Shown here: positions 42,076 through 53,212 of the stretch, piece by piece
Layout of the letters: every line of letters starts with the position of its first letter
How positions within the stretch are numbered: position 1 is the stretch's first letter
NCBI GenBank assembly: GCA_014621425.1
Contig: JAANBB010000130.1
Span: forward strand, 1 to 64,000
Length of the DNA stretch: 64,000 bases
From: Cylindrodendrum hubeiense
Lineage: Eukaryota > Ascomycota > Sordariomycetes > Hypocreales > Nectriaceae
Direction: 5' to 3'
Translations under genes and position numbers: made by a program
Notes under the pieces: generated by a model
What the model saw: only the letters and a program-made list of their open reading frames with translations
What the model was told of the DNA's origin: nothing
Database searches by the model: none

Positions 42076-43360
42076 GTTGGACGTTTGGGTGTGTGTGTGA
42101 ATGAAGGGTCTCTGGTGTTGGTTCCGGCTCTGGAGCTGGTTTGGTGTAGGTGAAGTTGGTGGAGTGGCAGATGTAGTAGCCCAGGACAGTGTTGTAGCAG
42201 CAATGCGTCGTCTTGTTGCAGCGACAGCCAAGCTCGACATGGACCTCTGTAACTACAGCGTATTGTCTTGCTTACTTGTCTTACTCACACAAGCTGTCTG
42301 TCTGTCTGTTTGTCTGACACACTGCAGACCAGCTGTGAAACTATGGCGGGATCGCGAAGCTGAGCCCCGCATCCATGTTCGCGACTGCAGGCAAAAAGCC
42401 CACTCTTTCATCGCTGTTCCTCCCGCATCCCGCCCGCTTTCCGACATTCCGACCCCGGCTGTGGCGGGCGTAAACCGCAACCGTCCAGGCGTTGCTCGTG
42501 CTCGAGGGTAATGCTTCAACATCTCGTCGCTCGTTGGCGGGCAGCTGGCGAATCAGTGGGGCTTAGTCAACGCTGACTTCGGCAGCCACCGCTGACCCCG
42601 GGGGCGGCGCTGGGGGATGTGGTCATACGCGCGCGCGAAGCTCCGCAGTAATTAATAATCCACTCACTCGTTCACTCATTCGCTCGCTCACCCATTCACT
42701 CCTCACTCGCTCAGGGACGGCCACTGCACTGACACTGGCACTGCACTGACACTGGCACTGCACTGCACTGACACGAACACGGAGCACGGAGCACGGAGCA
42801 TCACGGACAAGACAGACATGCACCCGAAGCGTTACCACACATCCGGGAAATTTAACACACTCAGCCCCGCATGGGTGCTCCAGACTTCCAGTCTTGACAG
42901 AAGAGAGATGTGTTGCCCGGGAACTAACTGTACGGAGAAGCGGCGTACAGATTACAGAGCTCATTCATACTGGACCTAACGCCAGCACTGATGCTGGCTG
43001 CAGTTGGCCAGCCGCCTCATATTTGAGGTTGATGATACACTGCCCCTTGAGCGCCACCCAGTTACGACTTGCCTGCCCCGCCCGTTGCGTACTACTCAGC
43101 ACAATACTGCTGTAACATCGAGGTAGGGGCATACTGTACAGAGATACCTAGGAAGGCAGTAGCTGAACTGATTAAACGTCCAACAAAGTATTCACCAAAA
43201 CTAAACACTTGGAGTAAAACAAAAATATACAACTCAGCGCATCTCGCCCCTATCATTAATTAATTCCCAACAGCCATTGCGAAAAAAACCAGCCCGACAG
43301 TAGTCCCAGCCAATGAGAAACAATAGCTCCTCACGCAAAAGTCATCACAAAACAAAACAT
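42076..43360. other. intergenic region with minisatellites
   Basis: About 1.3 kb between the dioxygenase start and the end of the 513-aa protein gene. It carries tandem repeats at 42661-42800 and no supported gene. Confidence 0.45.
42661..42800. repeat. compound minisatellite cluster
   Basis: Three adjoining arrays: imperfect CACTCATT/CACTCGCT octamers (42661-42712), a 17-bp unit CTGCACTGACACTGGCA repeated about 2.5 times (42723-42772), and a 7-bp unit CGGAGCA repeated three times (42780-42800). Confidence 0.75.
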
Positions 43361-44958
43361 TTACGACCGACGACCTCGAAACGACCATAACTTGCGCGGC
43401 TTCTCGATAGGTGCTGGGATAGGTGCTGGGACAGGCGCCATTGGCGTGACCACGACCGCAGCCGGTGCCAGGTTCATCTTGCCCATCAGATTCGACAAGA
43501 CTTCTTCTTGCCCCAAAGAATTCAGTGCCTCCTCCTTCTCCAGCAGAAGATCCAGGAGCAGCGTCTCGATATTAGTGGCTAGTTTGAGGAATTCGTCGCT
43601 GGCTCCGCTCAGGTCGAGCTCATGCCTGGGCTGCCTGCCACCCTCAACTGTGATGTGCTTGAGGAGGGAACTTGTGCGCTTCTTGATGATCCTTGCGAGC
43701 TGCATGTCGTTGCCGTGCTTTGCAGCTTTGACCAGATTTTCAGCGAAATCGAGTGTGCAAACCGCCGCCTCCTTGAGGGCGGCCTCATTCCTCTTGACTG
43801 CGAAGTCAGGCCAGTCTCTGTGCTGGAGACGGGACATTTGGCGCAAGATAAGGCTCGAGTCGTTGCAAACCTTGCTCAGACCGCTGGAGAGCAGGATTTT
43901 GTAGAGCGCTCTGGGTGATTTATTGGCTAGCCTTTGGTCTGAGATGAGAGGGGTGACACAGTTTTGCAGGTCAAGAAGGGCGTCAGAGTAGAGCTCTTGA
44001 TAATCTGGTAGGTACTTGGTACTGTTGCGCTTGGTAGAGCTTTGGCCGGGACTCCGTGGCGAAGGAGACTTGGATGGCGATGCTTTTTACATATAGAAGT
44101 TAGTACTTGCATACGAGTTTGTGACCTTTGTCCCTTACCTGAGAGTGATCTGGATATATCCTGGCAGCGGCGCCTCAGCTCATCCATCCACTCTTCATTT
44201 TCCCAATCGCCCCTCAACATGCCACAGGTTTCCGCCCCTATTAGGATCTGTAGCTGCCTCAGGAGACTGGCGTGCGAGTGATAGTTCATCGCATGGCTCG
44301 GGTGAAAGCCATTGACTCTAGATATGGTGACAAATCCATGCTTTCCATGACGGATCCTCGTCTTGACGCCCCACTTGGCAGCGCTACCAAACTTCTCCCC
44401 GAGGCCGATGCTCTCAAACCTCCAGGCATCCCCCTTGCGATCATCGGAACTGCCTGCCCTTGGCAGCCATATCTGTCCTGCACAGAGAAGAATATCGGGC
44501 TCCTTCTCGCAAATGATCTCAGTAGACGCGCGGAATGAATCCCTCAACCTGGCACTATCGATCTTTGTTGCCTCTCCAGGCACGTATGGCAGCAAGTCGA
44601 CAACGGTGATGTCCTTCCGAAAGTTGAGGGTTCCGCAGGAGACCGTGGTGAATATGTCCTCAAGGGCATGAAGAGTCTCGCAATCCTCGATGACGGCACC
44701 TAGACCTTTCTTGAATGGGTGATTGCTCCGGGGCTGCTGCAGGGCGATGGCGATGCCGCCCTTGAGTGCTGGGCCTGCTAGCCGCGCAGTGATTTGAATC
44801 TCCTCGGCAGGTCGATTCAGGGACCGTCCTTGTGCCTCAATACGGGAAACATGGCTAGAGCGCTCTGTGAAGTCATCTTCAACGGGCTTGAAAAGTCGTC
44901 TAATCCGGTGGTCGATGGCCACATCAAGGCATGCCTTGGGCTGTGTATCTGGAGCCAT
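43361..44958 (-). CDS. uncharacterised 513-aa fungal protein
   Basis: Two exons on the minus strand, 44958-44139 and 44082-43361, with a 56-bp intron, giving 513 aa. Residues about 50-270 look like a folded alpha/beta domain; EPDILLCAGQIWLP followed later by RVNGFHPSHAMNYH resembles the motif spacing of the uracil-DNA-glycosylase superfamily, but only loosely. After a Ser/Pro/Lys linker spanning the splice (SPSKSPSPRSPGQ) a helical C-terminal region follows (about 295-490), then a Pro-rich and basic tail (PAPIPAPIEKPRKLW). No signal peptide or membrane segment. Function unknown. The splice is supported by phase and by continuous sense across 722 bases of exon 2. Confidence 0.72.
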
Positions 44959-45938
44959 GGGTTTCTTTCAGACGAGGGGCGTTCAATATAGTTGAGTTCC
45001 CTCTTCAAGTAACTATGATAGAAAATAAAACCTAGTATGATCTGGGTTATTTGACATAATATACTTTGCTCTCTCGTGCTTGGCTTTGATGTCAAGGCTG
45101 GGCATTCAGCCACACCAACGTGTTTATTCCGCTCACGAGGCAGACTCAGCTCCTGCAGGGCATGGCTGTGATGTGCCCAACACCCGCCGTGGCTGCGAGA
45201 CTGGGTCACGATTGGCCCCGCGGCTCTGGTACTGTAGCATTATTGACAGACCCTGGTGAACTAACTATGCATGTTAATTGGTACAAAGGCGTTATCGCTA
45301 CGCGGGTCATGCGATTTGCTGATTAGAAACATACTGAATATCATTACCCTCTTGGCACAAATATTGATTGAGGATGATAAATCCCGCACCACTCGACGGT
45401 AAATTGTAGTAACTCGAACCAAGGAAAAGTATTGGGAGTTGTTGGCTGGACGAGATATTTCTGGTCCCCCGGCGCGGCTGAACACTAAAACCCCTGTAGT
45501 TCGTTCAGTGATAGCCAAATCCCCTGTATAGGGACAGCTAGGACGTCCCGAGCGTTCCCAGACCAATATGTTTCCACGAGAGAAGACCTAGGCGATATCA
45601 CCTCGGAAGTGATCTGCGCTGTTACCCGCAATTGCGTTAAGGGCGGATGAGAGTCGGGAAACCTTATACCAACGACGGCATAGTTCTTTCGTTCACATGT
45701 TTGGCTGAAGCATAGGTTGTGAAACAGGCATTCTCCCTCTGGCAGCCGAGACGAAACTGGGCCCAAAAAGACTTTCAGGTTAGGGATTGAACAGATAGGC
45801 ACCGACGGAAGATTTGGAACCCCTTGGCCGCCTGTGTTGGCCTCCGTAGCCCCTGCCTCTAGCTTGTCATCTGACTGGTCACTATCCCGTTTCTCGTCAT
45901 CAGACAATGAATATGTATGAGGGAGGAGACCCGATAAG
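44959..45938. other. intergenic region between 513-aa protein and PTH11-like genes
   Basis: Both flanking genes are minus, so this holds the promoter of the 513-aa gene and the 3' region of the receptor gene. A minus-strand frame of 188 codons at 45485-46051 overlaps the receptor's last exon in another phase and might be an alternative tail; otherwise nothing is seen. Confidence 0.4.
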
Positions 45939-47382
45939 TTACACTCCTCTATAGGACGAAACCTTAGCCACAGGCGCCCTCGCCTGAAATAGCTCAACAT
46001 GGCTCGCATTGCTTTTCCTTTCATCACCCCCCAGGTTCTCATCGAACTCATTCGGGTTTGATGAAAGACGGGATGAGCAACGTTGACTCATAGGAGCTGC
46101 AGGACATGGTTCAGTCATGACATCGAACCCGGCATCTATTGGCCTCGTCATGTTCGAGCCAGCATATATATTTGCATCAACAGCGTAGTCTGAGCCTTGC
46201 TTTCTCCGGAAATACGCTCCTAGCGACGGTAAACAGACTACCAAGAGAGAAATATTGCTGTCAAGACTGCACCACAGTTCTGGAGGGATGGTAACGTGAG
46301 TCAGCTTTCACCCTGATACTGAGGGGGCAAGGTAATGGGAATATGCAATACGCACCAAATATACTGAAAGAAGGGTTATCGCTTCCACCAAAAGTTGTAA
46401 TCGTGGTAAAGCGAATAATACAGAATGTGATGTTGATAATGCCGAGGAGGAAAGTGCAATATACGCCAACCTTGAGCCGTGTTTTCATTTGTAGCCCAGG
46501 AACGATTAACCACGGTATAGCGAAGACTGTCGAATTGGTAAGTGCCGTTCATCTCTGCAACATGCTTTTTCCTCTGACCTATACTTACTGAAAATGTCTC
46601 CAACAAAATGCAGAGCCCAAGTGAGTCGAAACATCAACATGCCGGATATGGCCGAGCATTGGGCTTCAGGGTCGAGAGACCTAACTCAAGCAACGTCAGA
46701 GGCTGTGCCAATCGAAGGACGCCAGTGGATCTCGTGGACGAGAAATGAGAACCACTTACCAATAAAACCTGATTGGATGGCAAAAAGAAAGAAGTGAGCT
46801 AATACTAGCTAGGTATGCGAGGACGGTATAGATAACCGTTGCCCAGATGAATATTCTCTCTTTGAACATGAAAGCAGGAAATAGTTGCAAGTACAGAGAT
46901 AGAAGTGTTGCCTTGCAAAGGTACGCGGCGGTGAAATAAAAGAAGCTGGCCACCCAAAACAGCTAACCGATCACTCGTGTCAGCGGTTATTGTTGAATCG
47001 TGGTTTCGGCCCAAGTGGGTGGGCTAGAGGCGCTCACCAGCAGTATCAGCTTCTTGTGTTCTGGGCTGCCACGGTATCCCTTTAGTTGCACCGACACGCC
47101 CGGGTCAAACGCCCCAAGCTGCGCAAACTTGATATCAAAAGCGGCATTTCCAACTGCTGCGAACCATGCAGCGCACATAAAAAAGTCATTTGTCAATAGC
47201 TTTTGTCTCTGGACCCTGAGACGCAAGTGTAAGCGGAGGGCAATGATCCCTGCGGTGAGGCTGATTAGAATCCATTGTGAGGCCTGCAGAAGAAGCGCAT
47301 TGCATGATTAGCGAAGAAACCAAAGGGTATCGCCTGGGGGCCGTACAAGGGTGACTGCCGGGCCTGGGCTGGGGCCAGCCAT
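45939..47382 (-). CDS. PTH11-like seven-helix membrane receptor
   Basis: Six exons on the minus strand: 47382-47347, 47283-47038, 46962-46760, 46680-46589, 46526-46356, 46279-45939, giving 362 aa; every junction agrees in phase. Seven membrane segments are visible, including ASQWILISLTAGIIAL, FFMCAAWFAAVGNAAF, FFYFTAAYLCKATLLSLYL, FIWATVIYTVLAYLASI, DIFIFAIPWLIVP, YCTFLLGIINITFCII and NISLLVVCLPSLGAYF. This is the fungal rhodopsin-like PTH11 group, plasma-membrane proteins of which the Magnaporthe founder senses surface cues. This member lacks an extracellular CFEM domain. The cytoplasmic tail is about 100 residues and Ser/Asn-rich. The ligand is unknown. The short 12-residue first exon is the least certain part. 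Confidence 0.85.
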
Positions 47383-48108
47383 GACCACATTGGTCGTCTA
47401 GATGAATTATCAATCGCGGTAGGAGCCTGGAAGCATCGATTTATGTGATGTGAGGCTTACACGACTGGGGATGTAAGTTGTAGTTTTTCATATTGTCGGC
47501 TGCGTGGGTAGCAGAGCGATCGAGATGGTTATGAAGCGAAGCGGCCCCTGGCTTATCACACTGGCACATTTCCCATTCTGCTAAGGTTTGCTTGCATTCC
47601 TGTGAGCAGAAGCGCCAACCTGGCATGGCTTGATTGGGTTGACCACTGCGGCGGTACGCTGAACTAGAAAGGCGTCAGCAACATACCAGAGGATGCTGTC
47701 GGTTTACCTAGATCCGGTGTCCATACTGGAGCTCAAACTTACACATGCTGTGGCTGTCAACTGGCAAAGCTTGGCATGATAATTGAGGTAGTCTGAGGAT
47801 TTAACCAGTAATTTCCTAGTGTATCATGGCAATTCTGCCGTGTGTGCCCCATAATCATGACAAGATTCGACCCGGCATGAGAAATCTCAACCACTCATCG
47901 TCTTAGTTCCCCCTTTATGAATACACCTGTAGTCCGTCTCGACATGCTCACAGTAACACTCACTACATCATGGTAGGACACAACAGATGTAGCAACTACT
48001 CGCTCTCTTTTACTAATTCTTCTAGAAAAACTCCACCAGGATGATCTGACGGATTAGGCGCAACAGATACACCAAATGCGAAAAAACAAGTGACATTGTC
48101 GGGAACAG
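47383..48108. other. intergenic region between receptor and amidohydrolase genes
   Basis: Promoter of the receptor and 3' region of the amidohydrolase gene. A minus-strand frame at 47441-47626 encodes a 61-residue Cys-containing peptide (FCSQECKQTLAEWEMCQC) but its frame does not splice cleanly into the receptor. Confidence 0.4.
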
Positions 48109-51025
48109 CTAAACAAACACGGCAACCTTGCCCTTGCCAGACCCAACCGCCTTGATACGATTGCCAACCTCCAATGGGCTACCCTCGCTCACAATAAAGT
48201 GGTTGGTATTCTCAATCTGGCCGACATTCACCCCGAGGATCCGGTAGATGTTGGTGCTCACGAGATCGAGAGCCGCCTTCTCGCTCAACCGCCCATCGCC
48301 GTTCTTGAACGCCGTGCCCGCCGCAAATCCAAGATCACGCAGCTCCCAGTCTTCCTTGAGTCCAATCGCTGTTACGACACCCGCGTCGATGAGCACGTCG
48401 ACGGTGGTACCGTTGGTCAGCGGCGCGCCCGTCAACGCACGGTGCGAGTCCCAGCTCTCGCCCGTGGACTGCAAAGGTGAGAGGATGACGCCCACGGAGG
48501 CTTCAGCCAGCTCCGAGGCCACCAGGTACGCCTCGGCACCTCCAATGATGGCCAACTTGATCTTGGCGACTGTCTGGGTGGCCAACATGACATCCTCAAC
48601 TTGCGACTTAATCTTGAGAGCCGTGGCAATTCCGTCGGCGCTGTTGATGGTAAGTGCGAGCACTCGTTCTCCATTGAGAACCTTCTTCAGGTATGACTGC
48701 TCAGAGAAAGGATCCAAGACAGGCTCTGAGGATGTTGCGGCCTTGAGGAGCTTTGTCCTCAGGGCTCCAAACGCAGCGGAATAGCTGCTCACTGCCCTTA
48801 CGTTCACATCAAGGGTATAGTGCAACGCTAGGTCTGAAGCAAACACAGCCCCCTCCTCGAGGCTCGTCAAAGCGGATGTCACGAAGCCTACACTGGTGCC
48901 ATAGTGCGTCGACCCCCCGGTAAAGGTAGGCGCAGAGATTGCCCTGGTCACACCATACCGGGCTGCGACGTGGAGCTTCTTTGTGTCAAGCATCAGTCCA
49001 TCAACAGCCCGAGAGAAGACGCCAACGTTGGGACCATTATCAGTCGAGGACTCGGCGTCAATCGCGTTCAGTCCAAGGGTGCCCGCCACGCCGGTGAGAG
49101 CAGGATAGAGATAACCATGCTTCAAAGCGATAACCTTCGCACCAGATGCAGCGCCAGCCTTGAACTCCACTTCACAAGTCCCGATACAAGAGATTTTCCC
49201 GTTGGAGATAGCGACGTTGAATGATTCCCCATGGGACTCGTAGTTGCTCTCGTCAGACAGTAGGACCTTAGTAACTCCGCTGAAGAGCACCTCGTTCAGC
49301 ATGGTGGGCTTCTCAACCACCACCTCACCAAGGGATTCGTCAGGTTTAATCGGAGGTCCCAATGGCTTGGAAAGCTCGACCGGGTCCTCAAACTGAGCCT
49401 TACCGTCGATCCAAACCTGAACAGGAGCTGCACCGACGCTCAGCGGGTCGCTGTCCCATACCGCAATATCGGCATCGAATCCTGGCTTCACCTTGCCCAG
49501 TCGCTGACCCATACCCAGCAGATCGGCCGGCGCAGAGGTCACGCCAGCGAGCGCTGCGTGGTAGGGCAGACCATAGTGGTATGCCTTACCAGCTTCAAAG
49601 AGGACATGCTGGGCGTTGAGAACGGGATTGTCGCTGACGTAAACGGTTGTCAGGTTGTTCTCGTAGAGAATCCTGCCAGCATACTCAGAGCCGATATAGG
49701 ACTCGGTCTTGTAGTACATGTTATCAGCGAAGAGAGCCGATGCAGGTGGGCGACCGCCCCATGTTCGCTTCAGAATCTAGTTCAAGTTAGCTAAATGATT
49801 TCCCATGTCTTCTGATATCCCAAGAACTGACCTCTGGTACGAGATATGTTTGGTGAGCATGGTGGAAGGCTCGAACGGGGAATTTGAACTCATTAGTATG
49901 GTCAACCATAGCCTCCAGATCCGGGACTGTGTAGCAATGTGTGTTGATGTGGACTTGCCCACGGAGGACTGCAGCCAGGGCCTCCCATGCAATCACCTGG
50001 GGCAGGTATTCTTCCAAGGCTTCAATGCCGAGAGCCTCAGCCTTATCACACCAATCATCCTGCTTCTGCACCAGTTCCTGAGCCTGCTCGAAGGCGTGGC
50101 GGAACTCATAGCTCTCGCCCATACGGCTGAATGGCCTCCGGCCGACTCTGCCGTGGACGCGTTTCGCATTCTCTCCGCAAGCCATCTTCATGTACCGCCA
50201 GGTACGATCCGGGTCCGCAAGCAGGTCTTCGGCGCTGATTTCCTTACGGCCATCAGATTTGCCGACCGCATGCTTGATAATGTAGGCCTCCCCACCAATG
50301 TTGTTTCCAGAACCAGGCAGGACAAGCGAGGTCGTTACACCACCGGACTTGATGACTTCAAATTGCGTGTCAAAGGGATAGATGGCGTCAATGGCACGAG
50401 CCCAGGGCGTAATGTTGTCGGACATCTCGTTGCCGTCCGCGTTACCTTCGAGAGAGGGCAATGGATAAACGCCGACATGGCTGTGCATATCAATGATGCC
50501 GCTCGTCAACTGTCGGCCTCTGGCATCATAGACAATGGTATCATCGCTCAATGAGTTGGACGGGATGTTGGCCTCGACTCTCTTGATGAGCCCATGCTCA
50601 AGGAAGACGTCGCCGGATATCCACTCCCAGCCCTTGCCGGCTCGGGCATCTTCCTCGCTTGTGCCCTCGACGGGTTCACCGACCCAGATAGTGGCATTCT
50701 TAATCAGCGTCGGCTTGCCGCCGTCAACATAGCGAGCGTTCTTGTCGCGGCCGAGACCCGCGGGGTCTTGCGGCTTTGTTCGGAGCTTTTTGCACGTTGC
50801 AAGGTCGTCGTTGAGCTTCTTCAGAGACAGCCTGGGCTCGTTTTTCGGCTGGATCTGCCTCCACTGAGCAAACACGAGAAAGGCGAGGCAGCCCAAGGCG
50901 AATAACTTGACGCCGCGGGATCGGCGCATGGCCCGCCCGCCTCGGTGTCGACCATGGGCGGCGGCAGCGGCAGGCGGAGGCAGCGAAACCGCGCTGTAGG
51001 GCGGAAGATGGACCTTTTCATCCAT
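48109..51025 (-). CDS. membrane-anchored double amidohydrolase (CE9-like)
   Basis: Two exons on the minus strand, 51025-49832 and 49776-48109, with a 55-bp intron, giving 953 aa. A Pro/Ala/Arg-rich cytosolic start leads to one membrane segment (about 39-54; VKLFALGCLAFLVFA), so the bulk is probably in the lumen or outside. Copy 1 (about 100-530) is an amidohydrolase with IIDMHSHVG (metal His181, His183), GGVTTSLVLPGSGN and the closing FDADIAVWDSDPLS. Copy 2 (about 555-953) repeats the layout but has LYPALTGVAG at about 621-630 where the HxH should be. Homologs are often labelled carbohydrate esterase family 9, but the substrate is not known. The ATG at 51025 is preferred over an in-frame one at 51190 because MDEKVHLPPYSAV is the usual kind of start for this group. 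Confidence 0.85.
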
Positions 51026-51939
51026 TGTTGCGGTGCCTGGGAGAGCTGCAACAACGGTCGACGCGTTGTTGAATGGGGAGTTGGAGGAGATGAAAAGCGG
51101 CGGATGGGCGGAAGCTCCAAGAGCTAGAGATAAGAGCTCCGAGCCATTGTCCCATAACAGAAGGTCCCATGACGACTGACGGGATGGCAATCACGCCCCG
51201 CTATGGCGTCGAGTCGCTCCAGCAGGGGTCCAGTGGAGCTTTAGGTGGGTACAGGGCGGCACAGGCAGCAGCCAGCCTATAACGACGCCCAATGCGCCCG
51301 AGGTCGCTGCGTTGACACGGGACGGGAAGCTGTGGAGATGGAGTTGGGCTTGTGGGCTTGTGGGCTGGAGGGCATAGCACAGGAATGGGATGCAAGTGCC
51401 ATGATCGGATGATAAGGAACGAATTAAAGCAGCGGTAGATCCGTGGAGTTTCGTATTCCATGATAAATTACTCAATCAGTGAAATGATGCGTCTTTCATT
51501 TGATGATTCACAACCACTTCCCGAGACAAAGCCTTCCCATCCAATTATGAGCGCGAACACTGATACACATCCTCCTTCATGTCAACCTGGGTTGTTCCAG
51601 GAGCTTCGCATTGCAGCCCAATACGAAGCGGGCTGTCGGAGGGCATCCCTAGTCCCCGCGAATCACGAAGTTACGTCATGTCTCGATTCACGCCTCATGA
51701 ACGTTGGATGGTCAGCAGCAGAAGGCGGGGGAGCCAACCCCGCCTAAGCTTCGACATGTTCAACTGGGCTAAGCGGTCGATACTGCATGTGATGGAACTC
51801 TAACTCCGACATCATCTCCAAGTATTTGTCTTCTTGCTTACGGCCTCAATTTCTTCTTCTTTTATCTCAAGCCAGTTCTCACCGACAACCTCTGTTTATT
51901 CCATTAAGTAGTTAGCACACCCACCCCCACCTTGCCACA
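51026..51939. other. divergent promoter region, amidohydrolase and GST
   Basis: A 914-bp gap between divergent genes. The left end is an in-frame upstream extension of the amidohydrolase (to 51190). C/T-rich leader precedes the GST start. No gene is seen. Confidence 0.45.
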
Positions 51940-52780
51940 ATGTCATCTCCAGATGCCAAGCGCGTCAAGACCAACGACGGCGCCCCCTACGAGCTCATCT
52001 ACTGGCCTGGTATCCCAGGCCGCGGCGAATGGGTCCGTCTTCTCTTTGAAGAAGCCGGTGTTCCATACACCGACCATGCCAAGGAGGCCGATGGCGTCTC
52101 TGCCGTCCTCGAATACATCTCCGCCGAGAACGTTGGCGACGCTACCAACCCGCCCGTTTTAGCATCCCCCATCCTCAAGCATGGCGACCTCGTCTTGCAC
52201 CAGTTGCCAAATATCCTCTTATACCTCGCCCCTAAGCTGGGTCTCGCACCGACCGAGGGTGATGGCGTCTTTTTTCTCAACCAGATCGTGCTTACCCTCC
52301 TCGATGGCTTCGTAAACGAGTTGCACGACACCCACCACCCCGTCGCGACGTCCTTGTACTATGAGGATCAGAAACCCGAGGCCAAAAAGCGCTCTAAATA
52401 TTTTATTGCCGAACGCATTCCTAAGTTCCTTGGCTATACCCAGCGAGTCCTGGACTCCAAGGCGAGCGGCGAAGGACCCTGGCTATACGGCGGCAAGTTG
52501 ACCTATGCCGACTTGACCCTGTTCCAGGTGATCCATCATATCTCCAAGCAAGTGAGTGCGCGATTCGCTAACAGCGCGTCAATAGTGCCTTGACGGAACC
52601 AAATATGCTTTCCCCAAATCGATCGAAAAGCTCCAGAAGTCGGGCAAATATGACGGCGTGTTCAAACTATACGATACCGTCAAGGAGCTTCCGAACATCA
52701 ACAAGTACCTGGAAAGCAAGCGGCGTATTCCCTACGGAGACGGAATTTTCCGCTATTACCCAGAGCTTGAGGAGGAATAA
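51940..52780 (+). CDS. glutathione S-transferase
   Basis: Two exons, 51940-52551 and 52586-52780, with a 34-bp intron, giving 268 aa. The thioredoxin-like half begins with YELIYWPGIPGRGEWVRLLF, where Tyr21 is the likely catalytic residue, as in sigma/mu/pi-type enzymes. The cis-Pro region lies near PVLASPILKHG. The helical half contains FVNELHDTHHP and ends YGDGIFRYYPELEEE. It should conjugate glutathione to electrophiles in the cytosol. The intron is unusually short; the acceptor (CAATAG) and in-frame continuation (CLDGTKYAFPKSIEKL) support it. Confidence 0.88.
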
Positions 52781-53212
52781 ACGGACGGATTCAACCATCT
52801 ATGGAAGGCACAGCAAGCCCAAAATTGCCAGAGTAAAGTGTTTAGAAAAGTCTACTGGTTCAAGTGATATTCTTGACTAAGCCCCCTGTCGTGATGTGCG
52901 AGTTTGAATCACCGAATCTTATGTTTGGGAGTTTGACTTTTTGATAAGTCTATGGCATTTTTACTATTAGGAGAACTCACTTTGAATACTGAATATGCGT
53001 TCCAAGGAGCTGTAGCAGGTATCCGTTTCTGATGCAATCTGCATAAGTCATGGTAATTGATATCTCATGTCTAATAGCCCTTATCCACCCTTGATGATGG
53101 TCTATCCTAATCCCAATAATCACGTTCCTCGCTAACGATGCCAAAAAGGGTATTAAAAGGCCGTATAAACAATAACACAAAATCCCTCCTTTTCTCGTAT
53201 TTTCTCGTTCGT
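52781..53212. other. convergent 3' region, GST and DUF3433 genes
   Basis: A/T-richer 432-bp stretch between two convergent stop codons. Nothing else is seen. Confidence 0.5.

Noticed and set aside
47441..47626. 61-residue Cys-containing minus-strand frame upstream of the PTH11-like gene, considered as a CFEM exon
   Set aside because: The Cys spacing does not fit CFEM and the available splice sites do not join it in frame to the receptor.
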